Part shown: positions 30,365 to 41,424 of the stretch, in pieces
Position numbering within the stretch: the first letter of the stretch is position 1
How the letters are laid out: each line of letters starts with the position of its first letter
NCBI RefSeq assembly: GCF_018070025.1
Contig: NZ_JAGPYQ010000001.1
Location: forward strand, 3,472,001-3,536,000
Source: Streptomyces liliiviolaceus
GTDB taxonomy: Bacteria; Actinomycetota; Actinomycetes; Streptomycetales; Streptomycetaceae
DNA length: 64,000 nucleotides
Reading direction: 5' to 3'
Made by a program: the position numbers and the translations under genes
The notes under the pieces: model-generated
The model's input: the letters and a program-made list of their open reading frames with translations, nothing else
Databases searched by the model: none
What the model was told of the DNA's origin: nothing

Positions 30365-32050
30365 ATGAGCCAGCAGTATTCCGCCGACCCGGCGCCGAAC
30401 TCCGCTCTTGTGACCGTCGCCGACCGCCGCGACTGGTGGCGGGACGCGGTGATCTACCAGGTCTATCCGCGCAGCTTCGCCGACAGTAACGGCGACGGCA
30501 TGGGCGACCTGGAGGGCGTACGTTCCCGACTCCCGTATCTGCGCGACCTCGGCGTCGACGCCGTGTGGCTCAGCCCGTTCTACGCCTCGCCGCAGGCCGA
30601 CGCGGGCTACGACGTGGCGGACTACCGGGCCGTGGACCCCATGTTCGGCAATCTGCTCGACGCCGACGCGCTGATCCGCGACGCCCACGAACTGGGCCTG
30701 CGGATCATCGTCGACCTCGTCCCCAACCACTCCTCCGACCAGCACGAGTGGTTCAAGCGCGCCCTCGCGGAGGGGCCCGGTTCGCCGACCCGGGAGCGCT
30801 ACCACTTCCGCGCCGGCCAGGGCGAGAACGGCGAACTGCCGCCCAACGACTGGGAGTCCATCTTCGGCGGCCCCGCCTGGACGCGCGTCACCGAGCCGGA
30901 CGGCACCCCGGGCGAGTGGTACCTCCACCTCTTCGCGCCCGAGCAGCCCGACTTCGACTGGGACCACCCGGCGGTCGGCGACGAGTTCCGCTCGGTGCTG
31001 CGGTTCTGGCTCGACATGGGCGTCGACGGTTTCCGGATCGACGTGGCCCACGGTCTTGTGAAGGCGGAAGGGCTCCCGGACCTGGGATCCCACGAGCAGC
31101 TGAAGCTTCTGGGCAACGATGTCATGCCGTTCTTCGACCAGGACGGGGTGCACGAGATCTACCGCCAGTGGCGGCTCGTGCTCGACGAGTACTCCGGCGA
31201 CCGCATCTTCGTCGCCGAGGCATGGACGCCGACCATCGAGCGCACCGCCAACTACGTGCGCCCCGACGAGCTGCACCAGGCCTTCAACTTCCAGTACCTG
31301 AGCACCCATTGGGACGCCGATGAGCTGCGCGCCTGCATCGACCGCACGCTCGACGCGATGCGTCCCGTGGGCGCCCCCGCCACCTGGGTGCTGTCCAACC
31401 ACGACGTGACCCGGCACGCGACCCGGTTCGCCAACCCGGCCGGGCTCGGCACCCAGATCCGCCTCGCCGGAGACCGCGAACTGGGTCTGCGCCGGGCCCG
31501 CGCCGCCACCCTGCTGATGCTCGCGCTGCCCGGATCCGCGTACCTGTACCAGGGCGAGGAACTGGGCCTGCCGGACGTCGTCGACCTGCCGGACGAGGTC
31601 CGCCAGGACCCCGCGTACTTCCGGGGCGCCGGCCAGGACGGATTCCGCGACGGCTGCCGGGTGCCGATCCCGTGGGACCGCGAGGGCTCCTCGTACGGCT
31701 TCGGCGGCGGGGGCAGCTGGCTTCCGCAGCCCGCCGGGTGGGGCGAGCTGAGCGTCGAGGCGCAGACCGGCGTCGCCGGTTCGACCCTTGAGCTGTACCG
31801 GGCCGCGCTCGCCGCGCGCAGTGAGCAGGCCGACCTCGGCGCGGGCGACAGCGTCGAGTGGCTGAAGGCGCCCGAGGGCGTGCTGGCCTTCCGGCGCGGG
31901 GCGTTCGTGTGCGCCGCCAACACCGGGGGAGAGGCGGCGACCGTCCGCGCGTACGGGCGGGTGCTGCTCGCGAGCGGCGAGGTGACCGTCACGGACGACG
32001 GCGAGGCGAAGGTGCCCGCCGACGTCACCGTGTGGTGGATCGCCGACTGA
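30365..32050 (+). CDS. aglA: GH13 alpha-glucosidase (oligo-1,6-glucosidase/maltase type)
   Basis: A 561-residue cytosolic glycoside hydrolase without a signal peptide. GH13 motifs: DLVPNHSS near 117, FRIDVAHG with nucleophile Asp near 225, acid/base Glu in VAEAW near 284, and NHDVTRH near 346. The opening WWRDAVIYQVYPRSF and the QPDFDW element are typical of the maltase/isomaltase subfamily. It follows malEFG and should degrade imported maltodextrins to glucose. The S. coelicolor orthologue next to malEFG is aglA. Confidence 0.9.
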   Translation: MSQQYSADPAPNSALVTVADRRDWWRDAVIYQVYPRSFADSNGDGMGDLEGVRSRLPYLRDLGVDAVWLSPFYASPQADAGYDVADYRAVDPMFGNLLDADALIRDAHELGLRIIVDLVPNHSSDQHEWFKRALAEGPGSPTRERYHFRAGQGENGELPPNDWESIFGGPAWTRVTEPDGTPGEWYLHLFAPEQPDFDWDHPAVGDEFRSVLRFWLDMGVDGFRIDVAHGLVKAEGLPDLGSHEQLKLLGNDVMPFFDQDGVHEIYRQWRLVLDEYSGDRIFVAEAWTPTIERTANYVRPDELHQAFNFQYLSTHWDADELRACIDRTLDAMRPVGAPATWVLSNHDVTRHATRFANPAGLGTQIRLAGDRELGLRRARAATLLMLALPGSAYLYQGEELGLPDVVDLPDEVRQDPAYFRGAGQDGFRDGCRVPIPWDREGSSYGFGGGGSWLPQPAGWGELSVEAQTGVAGSTLELYRAALAARSEQADLGAGDSVEWLKAPEGVLAFRRGAFVCAANTGGEAATVRAYGRVLLASGEVTVTDDGEAKVPADVTVWWIAD

Positions 32051-32096
32051 CGGTCCACCAACCGGCGCGTCCTGTAAGAAGTTTCAGGAATTTTCA

Positions 32097-32129
32097 GAAG
32101 CCCGTCTTCCGCTTTGGGAGACGGGCTTC
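32097..32129. terminator. aglA terminator
   Basis: An 11-bp stem GAAGCCCGTCT / AGACGGGCTTC with an 11-nt loop lies 47 bp after the aglA stop, followed by TACG. It separates aglA from the amylase promoter. Confidence 0.8.
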
Positions 32130-32161
32130 TACGATCTGCGGCACCGCACTGCTGTTGAATA

Positions 32162-32171
32162 TTGCAGCAAG
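32162..32171. promoter_or_regulatory. MalR-type operator before the amylase gene
   Basis: TTGCAGCAAG lies 30 bp before the amylase ATG. It is the same CTTGCA/TGCAAG motif family as at malE and at the pullulanase gene. Confidence 0.6.
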
Positions 32172-32200
32172 AACCTTCAACGGAGAAGGGACCCCCACAC

Positions 32201-33583
32201 ATGGCCAAGAGAGCACTGTCCTGCGCGCTCGCCGTGGCGGCCGCCGCGTTCGTCGTCCCCGCGAGCACCGCCGGAACCGCCCACGCCTCCCCACCGGGCA
32301 CCAAGGACGTCACCGCCGTCCTCTTCGAGTGGAACTTCGCGTCCGTGGCCAAGGAGTGCACCAACCGGCTGGGCCCGGCCGGTTACGGATACGTCCAGGT
32401 CTCCCCGCCCGCGGAGCACATACAGGGCTCGCAGTGGTGGACCTCGTACCAGCCCGTCAGCTACAAGATCGCCGGGCGCCTCGGTGACCGTGCCGCCTTC
32501 CAGAACATGGTCAGCACGTGTCACTCGGCGGGCGTGAAGGTCGTCGCCGACACGGTGATCAACCACATGTCGGCGGGCAGCGGCACCGGTACGGGCGGCT
32601 CGTCCTACACGAAGTACGACTACCCGGGCCTGTACTCCTCCTACGACTTCGACAACTGCACCTCGCAGATCAGCAACTACCAGGACCGCGCGAACGTCCA
32701 GAACTGCGAACTCGTCGGACTCGCCGACCTGGACACCGGCGAGGAGTACGTCCGCTCCGCCATCGCCAAGTACATGAACGACCTGCTGTCGCTCGGCGTC
32801 GACGGGTTCCGCATCGACGCGGCCAAGCACATCCCGGCCGCCGACCTCGCGAACATCAAGGGCCGGCTGAGCAACACGTCCGCGTACTGGAAGCAGGAGG
32901 CCATCTACGGGGCCGGGGAGGCGGTCCAGCCGACCGAGTACACCGGCACGGGGGATGTGCAGGAGTTCCGGTACGCGTTCGACCTCAAGCGCGTCTTCAA
33001 CAACGAGAACCTCGCCTACCTGAAGAACTACGGGGAGGGCTGGGGGTACATGAGCAGCGGTGTCTCGGGGGTCTTCGTCGACAACCACGACACCGAGCGC
33101 AACGGGTCGACGCTCAGCTACAAGGACAATGCGAACTACACCCTCGCGAACGTGTTCATGCTGGCGTATCCGTACGGGGCGCCCGACATCAACTCGGGGT
33201 ACGAGTTCTCGTCCACGGACGCGGGGCCGCCCAACGGGGGCTCGGTGAACGCCTGCTGGCAGGACGGGTGGAAGTGCCAGCACGCCTGGCCGGAGATCCA
33301 GTCGATGGTGGGCTTCCGCAACGCCGTCCGGGGGGAGTCGGTCTCCAACTGGTGGGACAACGGGGGTGACGCGATCGCCTTCGGCCGTGGCGGGAAGGGG
33401 TTCGTGGCGATCAACCACGAGTCGTCGTCGCTTTCGCGCACGTATCAGACGTCGCTCGCGGCGGGCACGTACTGCAATGTGCAGGCGGGGTCCACGGTGA
33501 CGGTGAACGGGTCCGGTCAGCTGACGGCGACGCTGGCCGCGAATACCGCGCTGGCGGTGTACACGGGCAAATCCACCTGCTGA
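32201..33583 (+). CDS. aml: secreted alpha-amylase (GH13)
   Basis: A 460-residue secreted endo-amylase resembling the animal-type GH13 group. The signal peptide is about 28 residues and ends AHA/SPP. Catalytic residues: nucleophile in [11 protein letters not shown] near 205, acid/base Glu in GAGEAVQ near 240, and FVDNHDTER near 296. A C-terminal all-beta domain ends [11 protein letters not shown]. No starch-binding domain is present. The ATG at 32201 follows GGAGAAGGG. It would cut starch into maltodextrins for MalEFG. Confidence 0.92.
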   Translation: MAKRALSCALAVAAAAFVVPASTAGTAHASPPGTKDVTAVLFEWNFASVAKECTNRLGPAGYGYVQVSPPAEHIQGSQWWTSYQPVSYKIAGRLGDRAAFQNMVSTCHSAGVKVVADTVINHMSAGSGTGTGGSSYTKYDYPGLYSSYDFDNCTSQISNYQDRANVQNCELVGLADLDTGEEYVRSAIAKYMNDLLSLGVDGFRIDAAKHIPAADLANIKGRLSNTSAYWKQEAIYGAGEAVQPTEYTGTGDVQEFRYAFDLKRVFNNENLAYLKNYGEGWGYMSSGVSGVFVDNHDTERNGSTLSYKDNANYTLANVFMLAYPYGAPDINSGYEFSSTDAGPPNGGSVNACWQDGWKCQHAWPEIQSMVGFRNAVRGESVSNWWDNGGDAIAFGRGGKGFVAINHESSSLSRTYQTSLAAGTYCNVQAGSTVTVNGSGQLTATLAANTALAVYTGKSTC

Positions 33584-33611
33584 TTCGCCTGCGGGCGGGC
33601 GGGGGCGGGCC

Positions 33612-33695
33612 CTAAGGATCGCGCAGTTCCCCGCCCCCACCGGCCCGCAGCCGAATGTCGTCTTCAGGGGCGCGGGGAACTGCGCAGTCGCTTAG
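33612..33695. repeat. GCGCAGTTCCCCGC inverted repeat, copy 2
   Basis: CTAAGGATCGCGCAGTTCCC and its near complement 40 bp on (GGGGAACTGCGCAGTCGCTTAG, here split as two parts) face each other and can form a long hairpin after the amylase gene. It probably serves as its terminator. Confidence 0.75.
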
Positions 33696-33720
33696 GCGGT
33701 TGCTGAAAACTCTTTCTGCT

Positions 33721-33763
33721 CTTTGCAAGGGTCTTGCTGAAAGCGTTTCGGCGGGGATAGCGT
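33721..33763 (+). promoter_or_regulatory. promoter and MalR-type operator of the pullulanase gene
   Basis: CTTTGCAAGG and CTTGCTGAAAG (33721-33743) are operator-like. TTGCTG at 33734 and TAGCGT at 33758 could be -35 and -10 elements with an 18-bp spacer, so a bound repressor would cover the -35. Confidence 0.55.
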
Positions 33764-33794
33764 CGCGCCGATCCCACCGCAAGGAGTCAGGCCT

Positions 33795-36700
33795 GTGATA
33801 CCGAGACGGACCGCGGCCCTCACCGCCGCAGCCCTCGCCGCCGCGCTCGTCCAACCCCTCGCCGCCCAGGCGGCAACCCCACCCGCGCCCCCCTCGGACG
33901 CGGCCCTGGCGAAGACGTCCGCCCGTAACGACCTCACCCGCGAGCAGTTCTACTTCGTCCTGCCGGACCGGTTCGCCAACGGCGACACCGGCAACGACAG
34001 GGGCGGCCTCACCGGCTCCCGGCTCGCCACCGGTTACGACCCCACCGACAAGGGTTTCTACCAGGGCGGCGACCTCAAGGGCCTGACGAAGAAGCTCGAC
34101 TACATCAAGGGCCTCGGCACGACGGCCATCTGGCTGGCGCCGATCTTCAAGAACCAGCCCGTGCAGGGCACCGGTGAGAACGCCTCGGCCGGCTACCACG
34201 GTTACTGGATCACCGACTTCACCCAGGTCGACCCGCACTTCGGCACGAACGCCGACCTGGAGCGGCTGATCGACAAGGCCCACGGCAAGGGCATGAAGGT
34301 CTTCTTCGACGTCATCACCAACCACACGGCCGACGTCGTCGACTACGAGGAGAAGTCCTACTCCTACCTCTCCAAGGGCGCCTTCCCGTATCTGACGAAG
34401 GACGGCGAGCCCTTCGACGACACCGACTACGCGGACGGCGAGCGGAGGTTCCCGGCCGTCGGCGGCGGTTCCTTCCCGCGCACGCCCGTCGTGGCCGCCG
34501 CGAAGAAGAACGCCAAGGTGCCGTCCTGGCTCAACGACCCGTCGATGTACCACAACCGCGGTGACTCGACCTTCGCCGGTGAGAGCTCCGAGCAGGGCGA
34601 CTTCTCCGGGCTCGACGACCTGTGGACCGAGCGTCCCGAGGTCGTCACCGGTATGGAGAAGATCTACCAGCGGTGGGTGCGGGACTTCGACATCGACGGC
34701 TTCCGGATCGACACCGTGAAGCACGTGAACATGGAGTTCTGGACGCAGTGGGCGACCGCGCTCGACGCGTACGCGGCCAAGCAGGGCCGCGACGACTTCT
34801 TCATGTTCGGTGAGGTGTACTCGGCGGACACGTCGATCACCTCCCCGTACGTCACCGAGGGCCGCCTCGACTCCACGCTGGACTTCCCCTTCCAGGACGC
34901 GGCACGGGCGTACGCCTCCCAGGGCGGCAGCGCGCAGCGGCTGGCCTCGGTCTTCGGCGACGACTACAAGTACACGACGGACAAGGCCAACGCGTACGAG
35001 CAGGTCACCTTCCTCGGCAACCACGACATGGGCCGCATCGGAACGTTCCTCAAGCAGGACGACCCCGACGCGTCCGACGCCGAACTGGTGAAGAAGGCCG
35101 GGCTGGCCAACGAGCTGATGTTCCTAAGCCGCGGCAACCCCGTCGTCTACTACGGCGACGAGCAGGGCTTCACCGGCGCGGGCGGCGACAAGGACGCCCG
35201 CCAGAGCATGTTCGCGTCGAGGACCGCCGACTACCTGGACGACGACCAGCTCGGCACCGACCGCACGCACGCCGAGGACGCGTACGACACGAGCGCGCCC
35301 CTGTACCGGCAGATCGCCGCGCTGGCGAAGCTCCGCAAGGCCAATCCGGCCCTCGCGGACGGCGTGCAGACCGAGCGGTACGCGGCCGACGGCGCCGGCG
35401 TCTACGCCTTCTCCCGCACCGACGCGAAGACCGGAGTCGAGTACGTCGTCGCCGTGAACAACGCGGACGAGGCGAAGAGCGCCACCTTCGCGACCGGGTC
35501 GGCGGGCATGACCTTCCGTGGGATCCACGGGACGGAGGAGTCGCTGAAGAGCGGGTCCGACCGGCGGGTCGCCGTGACCGTTCCGGCCGGGTCCGCCGTC
35601 GTCTACAAGGCGGCGGGGCGGCTCGCCCCGCCCGCCACCAAGCCGACCGTCACGCTGAACGCCCCCGCCGCCGGCGCCACCGGCACCGTCGAGATCGCCG
35701 CCGACGTCGACGGGGGACAGCTCAACCGGGTCGTCTTCGCCGCGCAGGTGGGCGGCGGGAAGTGGCACACGCTCGGCTCCGCCGACCACGCCCCCTACAA
35801 GGTCACCCAGGCCGTCGGGAAGGACGTGCCGGCCGGAACCGCCCTGCGCTACAAGGCCGTTGTCGTCGACTCGGCCGGGCGCACCGCGAGTGCGACGGCC
35901 GCCTCCACCACCGGCACCCCGCCCGCCGAGGAGGTGCCCACCGCGTCCTCGCGCGAGGACGCGATCGTCCACTACAAGCGTGCCGACGGCGACTACACCG
36001 ACTGGCGGCTCTACGCCTGGGGCGACATCGCCGAAGGGGAGGAGACCACCTGGCCGGCGGGCCACGACTTCGTGGGCCGGGACGCCTACGGGGCCTTCGC
36101 GTACGTCAAGCTCAAGCCGGGCGCCTCGGCCGTGAACTTCCTCGTCATCGACAAGGACGGCAACAAGGACGTCTCCGCCGACCGCACGATCGATGTCACG
36201 AAGACGGGCGAGGTCTGGGTCGAGCAGGGCAAGGAGGCCGTACGGACCGAGAAGCCCGCCGCCGACTACCCGGCGCCGGACAAGAGCAAGGCGGTCCTGC
36301 ACTACCACCGGGCCGACGGGAAGTACGACGGCTGGGGTCTGCACACCTGGACCGGCGCCGCGAACCCCACGGACTGGTCGAAGCCCCTGGAGCCGGTACG
36401 GACCGACGCGTACGGCGCCGTCTACGAGGTGCCGCTCGCCGAGGGCGCCACGAGCCTCAGCTACATCCTCCACAAGGGCGACGAGAAGGACCTCCCCACC
36501 GACCAGTCGCTCGATCTCACGGCGAACGGCCACGAGGTGTGGATGCTGGGCGGCCGGGAGAAGTACCTCCTGCCGCAGCCCGCGGGCAGCGCCGCCGCAC
36601 TCGACCTGACCACCTCCAAGGCCATCTGGATCGACCGGAACACCGTCGCCTGGAAGGGCAACGAGAGCGCCGCGTCGACCCAGTTGCTGTACTCCCGCAA

Positions 36701-39194
36701 GGGCAGCATCAAGGCGGAGAACGGCACGCTCACCAGCACCGACGAGCGCTGGCTGCGGCTGGGGAAGACCTCCCTGACCGACGCCCAGAAGGCCGCGTTC
36801 CCGCACCTCAAGGACTACAGCGCCTGGACCGTCGACCCGCGTGACCGCGACCGGGTGCGCGAGGCACTGAGCGGCCAGCTCGTCGCCTCGCAGCGGGCTG
36901 CCAACGGGGCCGTGCTCGCGGCGACGGGCGTACAGATCGCGGGCGTGCTCGACGACGTGTACGGGACGGCCGCGACGAAGGCGGACCTCGGTCCGACGTT
37001 CCGCGGCGGCCGGCCCACACTGGCCGTCTGGGCGCCGACCGCCCAGGAGGTGGCGCTGGAGATCGGCGGCACGACCGTTCCCATGAAGCGGGACGCCGCC
37101 TCCGGGGTCTGGTCCGTCACCGGGCCGGCGTCCTGGAAGAACAAGCCCTACCGGTACGTCGTCAAGGTGTGGGCGCCCAGCGTCCGCCGACTCGTCACCA
37201 ACAAGGTCACCGACCCCTACTCGGTCGCCCTCACCGCGAACTCCGAGCGCAGCCTCGTCGTCGACCTGGACGACAAGTCCCTCGCCCCCGGCGGCTGGTC
37301 GAGCCTGAAGAAGCCGAAGGCCGTACCGCTGAAGGACGCGCAGATCCAGGAACTGCACATCCGTGACTTCTCCGTCGAGGACACCACCGTCCCGGCGAAG
37401 GACAAGGGCACCTACCGCGCCTTCAGCGACAAGGACAGCGCGGGCTCCCGGCACCTCAAGAAGCTCGCCGAGGCCGGGACGTCGTACGTCCATCTGCTGC
37501 CCGCCTTCGACATCGCCACGATCCCCGAGAAGAAGGCGGACCAGACGGTCCCCGACTGCGACCTCGCCTCCTACGCGGCCGACTCCGACAAGCAGCAGGA
37601 GTGCGTGGCGAAGAGCGCCGCGAAGGACGCGTACAACTGGGGGTACGACCCCTACCACTACACGGTGCCGGAGGGCTCGTACGCCAGTGATCCCGACGGG
37701 ACGCGCCGCACGGTCGAGTACCGGCAGATGGTGAAGTCGCTCAACGAGGACGGTCTGCGGGTCGTCATGGACGTGGTCTACAACCACACCCCGGCGAGCG
37801 GTCAGGCCGACACGAGCGTGCTCGACAAGGTGGTCCCCGGCTACTACCAGCGGCTCCTCGCCGACGGCTCGGTCGCCACCTCCACCTGCTGCGCCAACAC
37901 GGCACCCGAGAACGCCATGATGGGCAAGCTGGTCGTCGACTCGATCGTCACCTGGGCCAGGGAGTACAAGGTCGACGGATTCCGCTTCGACCTGATGGGC
38001 CACCACCCGAAGGCCAACATCCTGGCGGTCAGGAAGGCCCTCGACGCGCTGACCGTCGCCAAGGACGGCGTCGACGGCAAGAAGATCGTCCTCTACGGCG
38101 AGGGCTGGAACTTCGGCGAGGTCGCCGACGACGCCCGGTTCGTCCAGGCCACCCAGAAGAACATGGCCGGGACCGGCATCGCCACCTTCTCCGACCGGGC
38201 CCGCGACGCCGTACGCGGCGGCGGACCCTTCGACGAGGACCCCGGCGTCCAGGGCTTCGCGTCCGGCCTCTACACCGACCCCAACGACAGCGAGAACAAC
38301 GGGAGTCCGGCCGAGCAGAGGGCCCGGCTGCTGCACTACCAGGACCTGATCAAGGTCGGCCTGTCCGGCAACCTCGCCGACTACACCTTCACCGACACGG
38401 CGGGCAAGCAGGTCAAGGGCTCCCAGGTCGACTACAACGGGGCGCCCGCCGGCTACGCGGACGCGCCCGGCGACGCCCTCGCGTACGCGGACGCCCACGA
38501 CAACGAATCGCTGTTCGACGCGCTCGCCTTCAAACTGCCCAAGGGCACCTCGGCGGCCGAACGCGCACGGATGCAGGTCCTCGCGATGGCCACCGCCACC
38601 CTGTCGCAGGGACCCGCGCTTTCCCAGGCGGGCACCGACCTGCTGCGCTCCAAGTCCCTGGACCGCAACTCCTACGACAGCGGCGACTGGTTCAACGCCA
38701 TCCACTGGCAGTGCCGCGAGAGCAGCGGCGGTGGCAGCGGCAACGGATTCGGGCGCGGGCTGCCGCCGGCCGCCGACAACGAGGCCAAATGGTCGTACGC
38801 CAAGCCCCTGTTGACGTCCGTCGAGGTGGGCTGCCCGCAGATCGAGGGCGCCTCCGCCGCGTACCGCGATCTGCTGCGCATCCGTACGAGTGAAGCCGAC
38901 TTCGGGCTCGGCACCGCCGGACAGGTGCAGTCGAAGCTGTCCTTCCCGCTGTCCGGCAAGGACGAGACACCCGGAGTGATCACGATGGAACTCGGCGACC
39001 TCGTCGTCGTCCTCAACGCGGCCCCCGGGGCGCAGGAGCAGAAGGTGACGGACGTGAAGGGCACGGCGTACGCGCTGCACCCCGTCCAGGCCGAGGGCGG
39101 GGACACCGTCGTCAAGTCCGCCTCCTACGCGGCGGACTCGGGCACGTTCAGCGTTCCCGGACGGACCGTGGCGGTGTTCTCCCGAACCTCCTGA
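33795..39194 (+). CDS. pulA: secreted bifunctional alpha-amylase/pullulanase
   Basis: A 1799-residue starch-debranching fusion. Layout: signal peptide (1-29); GH13 amylase unit (about 50-600) with [10 protein letters not shown] near 299, FGEVYS near 338 and GNHDMGR near 409; an Ig-like linker; two CBM41-type domains starting [11 protein letters not shown] near 721 and [11 protein letters not shown] near 832; a CBM48-type domain; and a GH13_14 pullulanase unit with YNWGYDP near 1280, [11 protein letters not shown] near 1398, YGEGWNF near 1435 and DAHDNES near 1566. Both active sites look complete. The GTG start has AAGGAG 8 nt upstream. It cuts alpha-1,4 and alpha-1,6 links outside the cell. 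Confidence 0.93.
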   Translation: MIPRRTAALTAAALAAALVQPLAAQAATPPAPPSDAALAKTSARNDLTREQFYFVLPDRFANGDTGNDRGGLTGSRLATGYDPTDKGFYQGGDLKGLTKKLDYIKGLGTTAIWLAPIFKNQPVQGTGENASAGYHGYWITDFTQVDPHFGTNADLERLIDKAHGKGMKVFFDVITNHTADVVDYEEKSYSYLSKGAFPYLTKDGEPFDDTDYADGERRFPAVGGGSFPRTPVVAAAKKNAKVPSWLNDPSMYHNRGDSTFAGESSEQGDFSGLDDLWTERPEVVTGMEKIYQRWVRDFDIDGFRIDTVKHVNMEFWTQWATALDAYAAKQGRDDFFMFGEVYSADTSITSPYVTEGRLDSTLDFPFQDAARAYASQGGSAQRLASVFGDDYKYTTDKANAYEQVTFLGNHDMGRIGTFLKQDDPDASDAELVKKAGLANELMFLSRGNPVVYYGDEQGFTGAGGDKDARQSMFASRTADYLDDDQLGTDRTHAEDAYDTSAPLYRQIAALAKLRKANPALADGVQTERYAADGAGVYAFSRTDAKTGVEYVVAVNNADEAKSATFATGSAGMTFRGIHGTEESLKSGSDRRVAVTVPAGSAVVYKAAGRLAPPATKPTVTLNAPAAGATGTVEIAADVDGGQLNRVVFAAQVGGGKWHTLGSADHAPYKVTQAVGKDVPAGTALRYKAVVVDSAGRTASATAASTTGTPPAEEVPTASSREDAIVHYKRADGDYTDWRLYAWGDIAEGEETTWPAGHDFVGRDAYGAFAYVKLKPGASAVNFLVIDKDGNKDVSADRTIDVTKTGEVWVEQGKEAVRTEKPAADYPAPDKSKAVLHYHRADGKYDGWGLHTWTGAANPTDWSKPLEPVRTDAYGAVYEVPLAEGATSLSYILHKGDEKDLPTDQSLDLTANGHEVWMLGGREKYLLPQPAGSAAALDLTTSKAIWIDRNTVAWKGNESAASTQLLYSRKGSIKAENGTLTSTDERWLRLGKTSLTDAQKAAFPHLKDYSAWTVDPRDRDRVREALSGQLVASQRAANGAVLAATGVQIAGVLDDVYGTAATKADLGPTFRGGRPTLAVWAPTAQEVALEIGGTTVPMKRDAASGVWSVTGPASWKNKPYRYVVKVWAPSVRRLVTNKVTDPYSVALTANSERSLVVDLDDKSLAPGGWSSLKKPKAVPLKDAQIQELHIRDFSVEDTTVPAKDKGTYRAFSDKDSAGSRHLKKLAEAGTSYVHLLPAFDIATIPEKKADQTVPDCDLASYAADSDKQQECVAKSAAKDAYNWGYDPYHYTVPEGSYASDPDGTRRTVEYRQMVKSLNEDGLRVVMDVVYNHTPASGQADTSVLDKVVPGYYQRLLADGSVATSTCCANTAPENAMMGKLVVDSIVTWAREYKVDGFRFDLMGHHPKANILAVRKALDALTVAKDGVDGKKIVLYGEGWNFGEVADDARFVQATQKNMAGTGIATFSDRARDAVRGGGPFDEDPGVQGFASGLYTDPNDSENNGSPAEQRARLLHYQDLIKVGLSGNLADYTFTDTAGKQVKGSQVDYNGAPAGYADAPGDALAYADAHDNESLFDALAFKLPKGTSAAERARMQVLAMATATLSQGPALSQAGTDLLRSKSLDRNSYDSGDWFNAIHWQCRESSGGGSGNGFGRGLPPAADNEAKWSYAKPLLTSVEVGCPQIEGASAAYRDLLRIRTSEADFGLGTAGQVQSKLSFPLSGKDETPGVITMELGDLVVVLNAAPGAQEQKVTDVKGTAYALHPVQAEGGDTVVKSASYAADSGTFSVPGRTVAVFSRTS

Positions 39195-39247
39195 CTGGGC
39201 ATTAACGTTGGTGGGGCGGTCCCGGGACCCCGGACCGTCCCACCGGC

Positions 39248-40885
39248 ATGTCCGAGGGCTGGCAGATGGACGGCAACGGCAAACGAACAGACGCGACCGT
39301 GCTGCTCGTGGACGACACGGCGGCAGGCCGGTACGCCATGGGCGCCCTGCTGCGCCGGGCCGGACACCAGGTCGTCGCGGCCGCCACCGGCAACGAGGCC
39401 CTCGTCGAACTCGACGCACGGCTGCGCAGGGGAACCCTCCCCGACGTGGCCCTCGTCGACGTGGAACTCTCCGACATGAACGGCTTCGACCTCTGCCGCA
39501 GGATCAAGGCCCGCCCGCACATGGCCGGCCTGCCCGTCGTGCACTTCTCGGTCTCCGCCGTGAGCCCCGCCGACCGGTGCCGGGGTCTTGAGGCGGGCGG
39601 GGAGGCGTATCTGGCGGTGCCGGCCGAGCCCGAGGAGATCGACGCGGTGGTCCGGGCCGCGGTGCGCTCCGCGCGGCTACGGGCCGACGACCAGGCACTG
39701 GCCCGGCGGCTGACCCTGCTGTCGGAGACGATCGTCACCATCCAGGCGGCCCGCAACCTCCAGGAACTCGCCGACGCCGCCGCCAACGGCACCGCGCGGC
39801 TCACCGGCGGCCCCGCCGCCGTCTTCTTCCTCGGCCCGGACGACGAGCTGTACCGCGCCCTCTCCCGGGACCGCACCTCGCTCGCGCTGCCCGACGAGGG
39901 CGCCCACCGGGCCGTGGCCGGGCTGCTCCGGCGGCTCACCCGAGGGCAGTCCGGGGTACGGATCACCACGGTGCCCGCGCCGCTGTGGCCCGCCGGGTTC
40001 TTCCGGCCCGGCATGGAGCACGACGCCCGGCTGGCGCTGATCCTCACGCAGGAGGGCAAGGCCTCGGTGTGCCTGGCCACGCCCACCCGCGGGATGCGCA
40101 GGGTCAACCCGGAGGAGGAGACCCTGGTGGCCCGGCTCGCCCAGGCCACGGCGTACGCCGCCGAGCCGCTGCTCATGTACCAGGTCGAACGGCACGTCGC
40201 CCTCACCCTCCAGCACAGCTTCCTGCCCCAGCCGCACCGGCTCCCCGAACTCCCGGGCATCGACGTCGCGGTCCGTTACGTGCCCGCCTCGCAGCAGACC
40301 GAGATCGGCGGCGACTTCTACGCGGCACTGCGCACCGACGACGGCGTGCTCGTCGCGGTGGGAGACGTCGTCGGACACTCGCTGGACGCGGCCACCGTCA
40401 TGGTCGAGATCCGGCACGCGCTGCGCGCCTACTGCGTCGACGAGAGCGACCCGGCCGTACTGGCCGAGCGCCTCGACAAGATGCTGCGCTACTACCACCC
40501 CGGGGTCACCACCACGGTCTGCCTGGCCCTCATCGACCCCGCCACCGGGCGCACCCGCATCGCGAACGCCGGCCACATCCCGCCGCTGATCATCCGCGAC
40601 ACCGGTACGGCCGACTACGCGAAGGCCGCCGGGCCGCTGCTCGGGATCGGGCTGCCCCATCCGGCGCCGACCGAGCTGTTCCTCGAAGCGGGCGACCGGC
40701 TCCTGATGGTGACCGACGGGCTGATCGAGACCCGGGGCACGGACCTGTCCGCCTCGATGGAACACCTCCGGGCCGCCGCCGTCGGTGCGCTGCCCGGTCT
40801 GGACGCCCTGTGCGACACGCTCCTGGACTGCTTCGGCCATGAGCGGGAGGACGACATCGCGCTGCTCGCCCTGAGGCTAGGGTGA
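39248..40885 (+). CDS. receiver/GAF/PP2C serine phosphatase (SpoIIE-type)
   Basis: A 545-residue signalling protein. An N-terminal response-regulator receiver (VLLVDDTAAGRYAMG; phospho-acceptor Asp in VALVDVELSD near residue 64) is followed by a GAF-like domain (about 150-300) and a C-terminal PP2C/SpoIIE phosphatase (EIGGDFYAAL near 350; GDVVGHSLDAA; ANAGHIPPL; VTDGLIETRG). It should dephosphorylate an anti-sigma antagonist in response to a phosphorelay. No partner kinase or antagonist gene is adjacent. Confidence 0.88.
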   Translation: MSEGWQMDGNGKRTDATVLLVDDTAAGRYAMGALLRRAGHQVVAAATGNEALVELDARLRRGTLPDVALVDVELSDMNGFDLCRRIKARPHMAGLPVVHFSVSAVSPADRCRGLEAGGEAYLAVPAEPEEIDAVVRAAVRSARLRADDQALARRLTLLSETIVTIQAARNLQELADAAANGTARLTGGPAAVFFLGPDDELYRALSRDRTSLALPDEGAHRAVAGLLRRLTRGQSGVRITTVPAPLWPAGFFRPGMEHDARLALILTQEGKASVCLATPTRGMRRVNPEEETLVARLAQATAYAAEPLLMYQVERHVALTLQHSFLPQPHRLPELPGIDVAVRYVPASQQTEIGGDFYAALRTDDGVLVAVGDVVGHSLDAATVMVEIRHALRAYCVDESDPAVLAERLDKMLRYYHPGVTTTVCLALIDPATGRTRIANAGHIPPLIIRDTGTADYAKAAGPLLGIGLPHPAPTELFLEAGDRLLMVTDGLIETRGTDLSASMEHLRAAAVGALPGLDALCDTLLDCFGHEREDDIALLALRLG

Positions 40886-40916
40886 GGGTTGTTTCCCCCC
40901 CCGAACAGGAGTGCCC

Positions 40917-41273
40917 ATGCCGCAGATCACCGTCGACTACTCCGCGTCGCTCGGCGACGCCTTCGACCGGCAGGGGTTCGCTGCCGCGCTGCACGCCGTG
41001 GTGGTGGAGACGGCCGCCGCGAAGATCGAGGCCTGCAAGTGCCGGTTCCGGGCCGTGGACGACATCGTCGTCGGCGCCGATGTCACGGGGCATGCGCTGG
41101 TGCATGTCGGTCTGGCACTGCTGCCGGGGCGCTCCGCTGCGGTGAAGTCGGCGTTGACGTCGGGGGCGTTGGAGCTGGTACGCGCGCATGTGAAGCCGGT
41201 GGATGGACTCGCGCTGCACGCGTCCGCGGAGGTCCGCGACCTGGAGCCGTCGTACCAGAAGTTCGTGGACTGA
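40917..41273 (+). CDS. 5-carboxymethyl-2-hydroxymuconate isomerase-like tautomerase
   Basis: A 118-residue protein starting MPQITVDYS: removal of Met leaves the N-terminal proline that is the catalytic base of the tautomerase superfamily. AGGAG lies 6 nt before this ATG, which decides it over the GTG two codons earlier. Later features (HVGLALLPGRS, length) match the CHMI group. Substrate unknown. Confidence 0.78.
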   Translation: MPQITVDYSASLGDAFDRQGFAAALHAVVVETAAAKIEACKCRFRAVDDIVVGADVTGHALVHVGLALLPGRSAAVKSALTSGALELVRAHVKPVDGLALHASAEVRDLEPSYQKFVD

Positions 41274-41321
41274 CGTCCGGGTCCTGCGGGCCGGCTTCAC
41301 CGTGCGGCCCGGTGGGGGTCA

Positions 41322-41387
41322 CCCGCGCAGTTCCCCGCGCCCCTGATGGGGCGCAGCCCCTCTTGAGGGGCGCGGGGAACTGCGCAG
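41322..41387. repeat. GCGCAGTTCCCCGCGCCCC inverted repeat, copy 3
   Basis: CGCGCAGTTCCCCGCGCCCC at about 41325 and its complement ending near 41386 face each other, with a GGGGCGCAGCCCC palindrome between them. The structure lies between the convergent tautomerase and tetR genes and should terminate both. Confidence 0.8.
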
Positions 41388-41424
41388 TCTTTTAGGCCCG
41401 CCCCCACCGGCCCGCACTGTGGGG

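Noticed and set aside
35124..39419. 1431-codon open frame on the minus strand across the pullulanase gene
   Set aside because: It is a GC-bias shadow of pulA: composition is V/G/R-rich with no motif, while the plus strand has two full GH13 domains.
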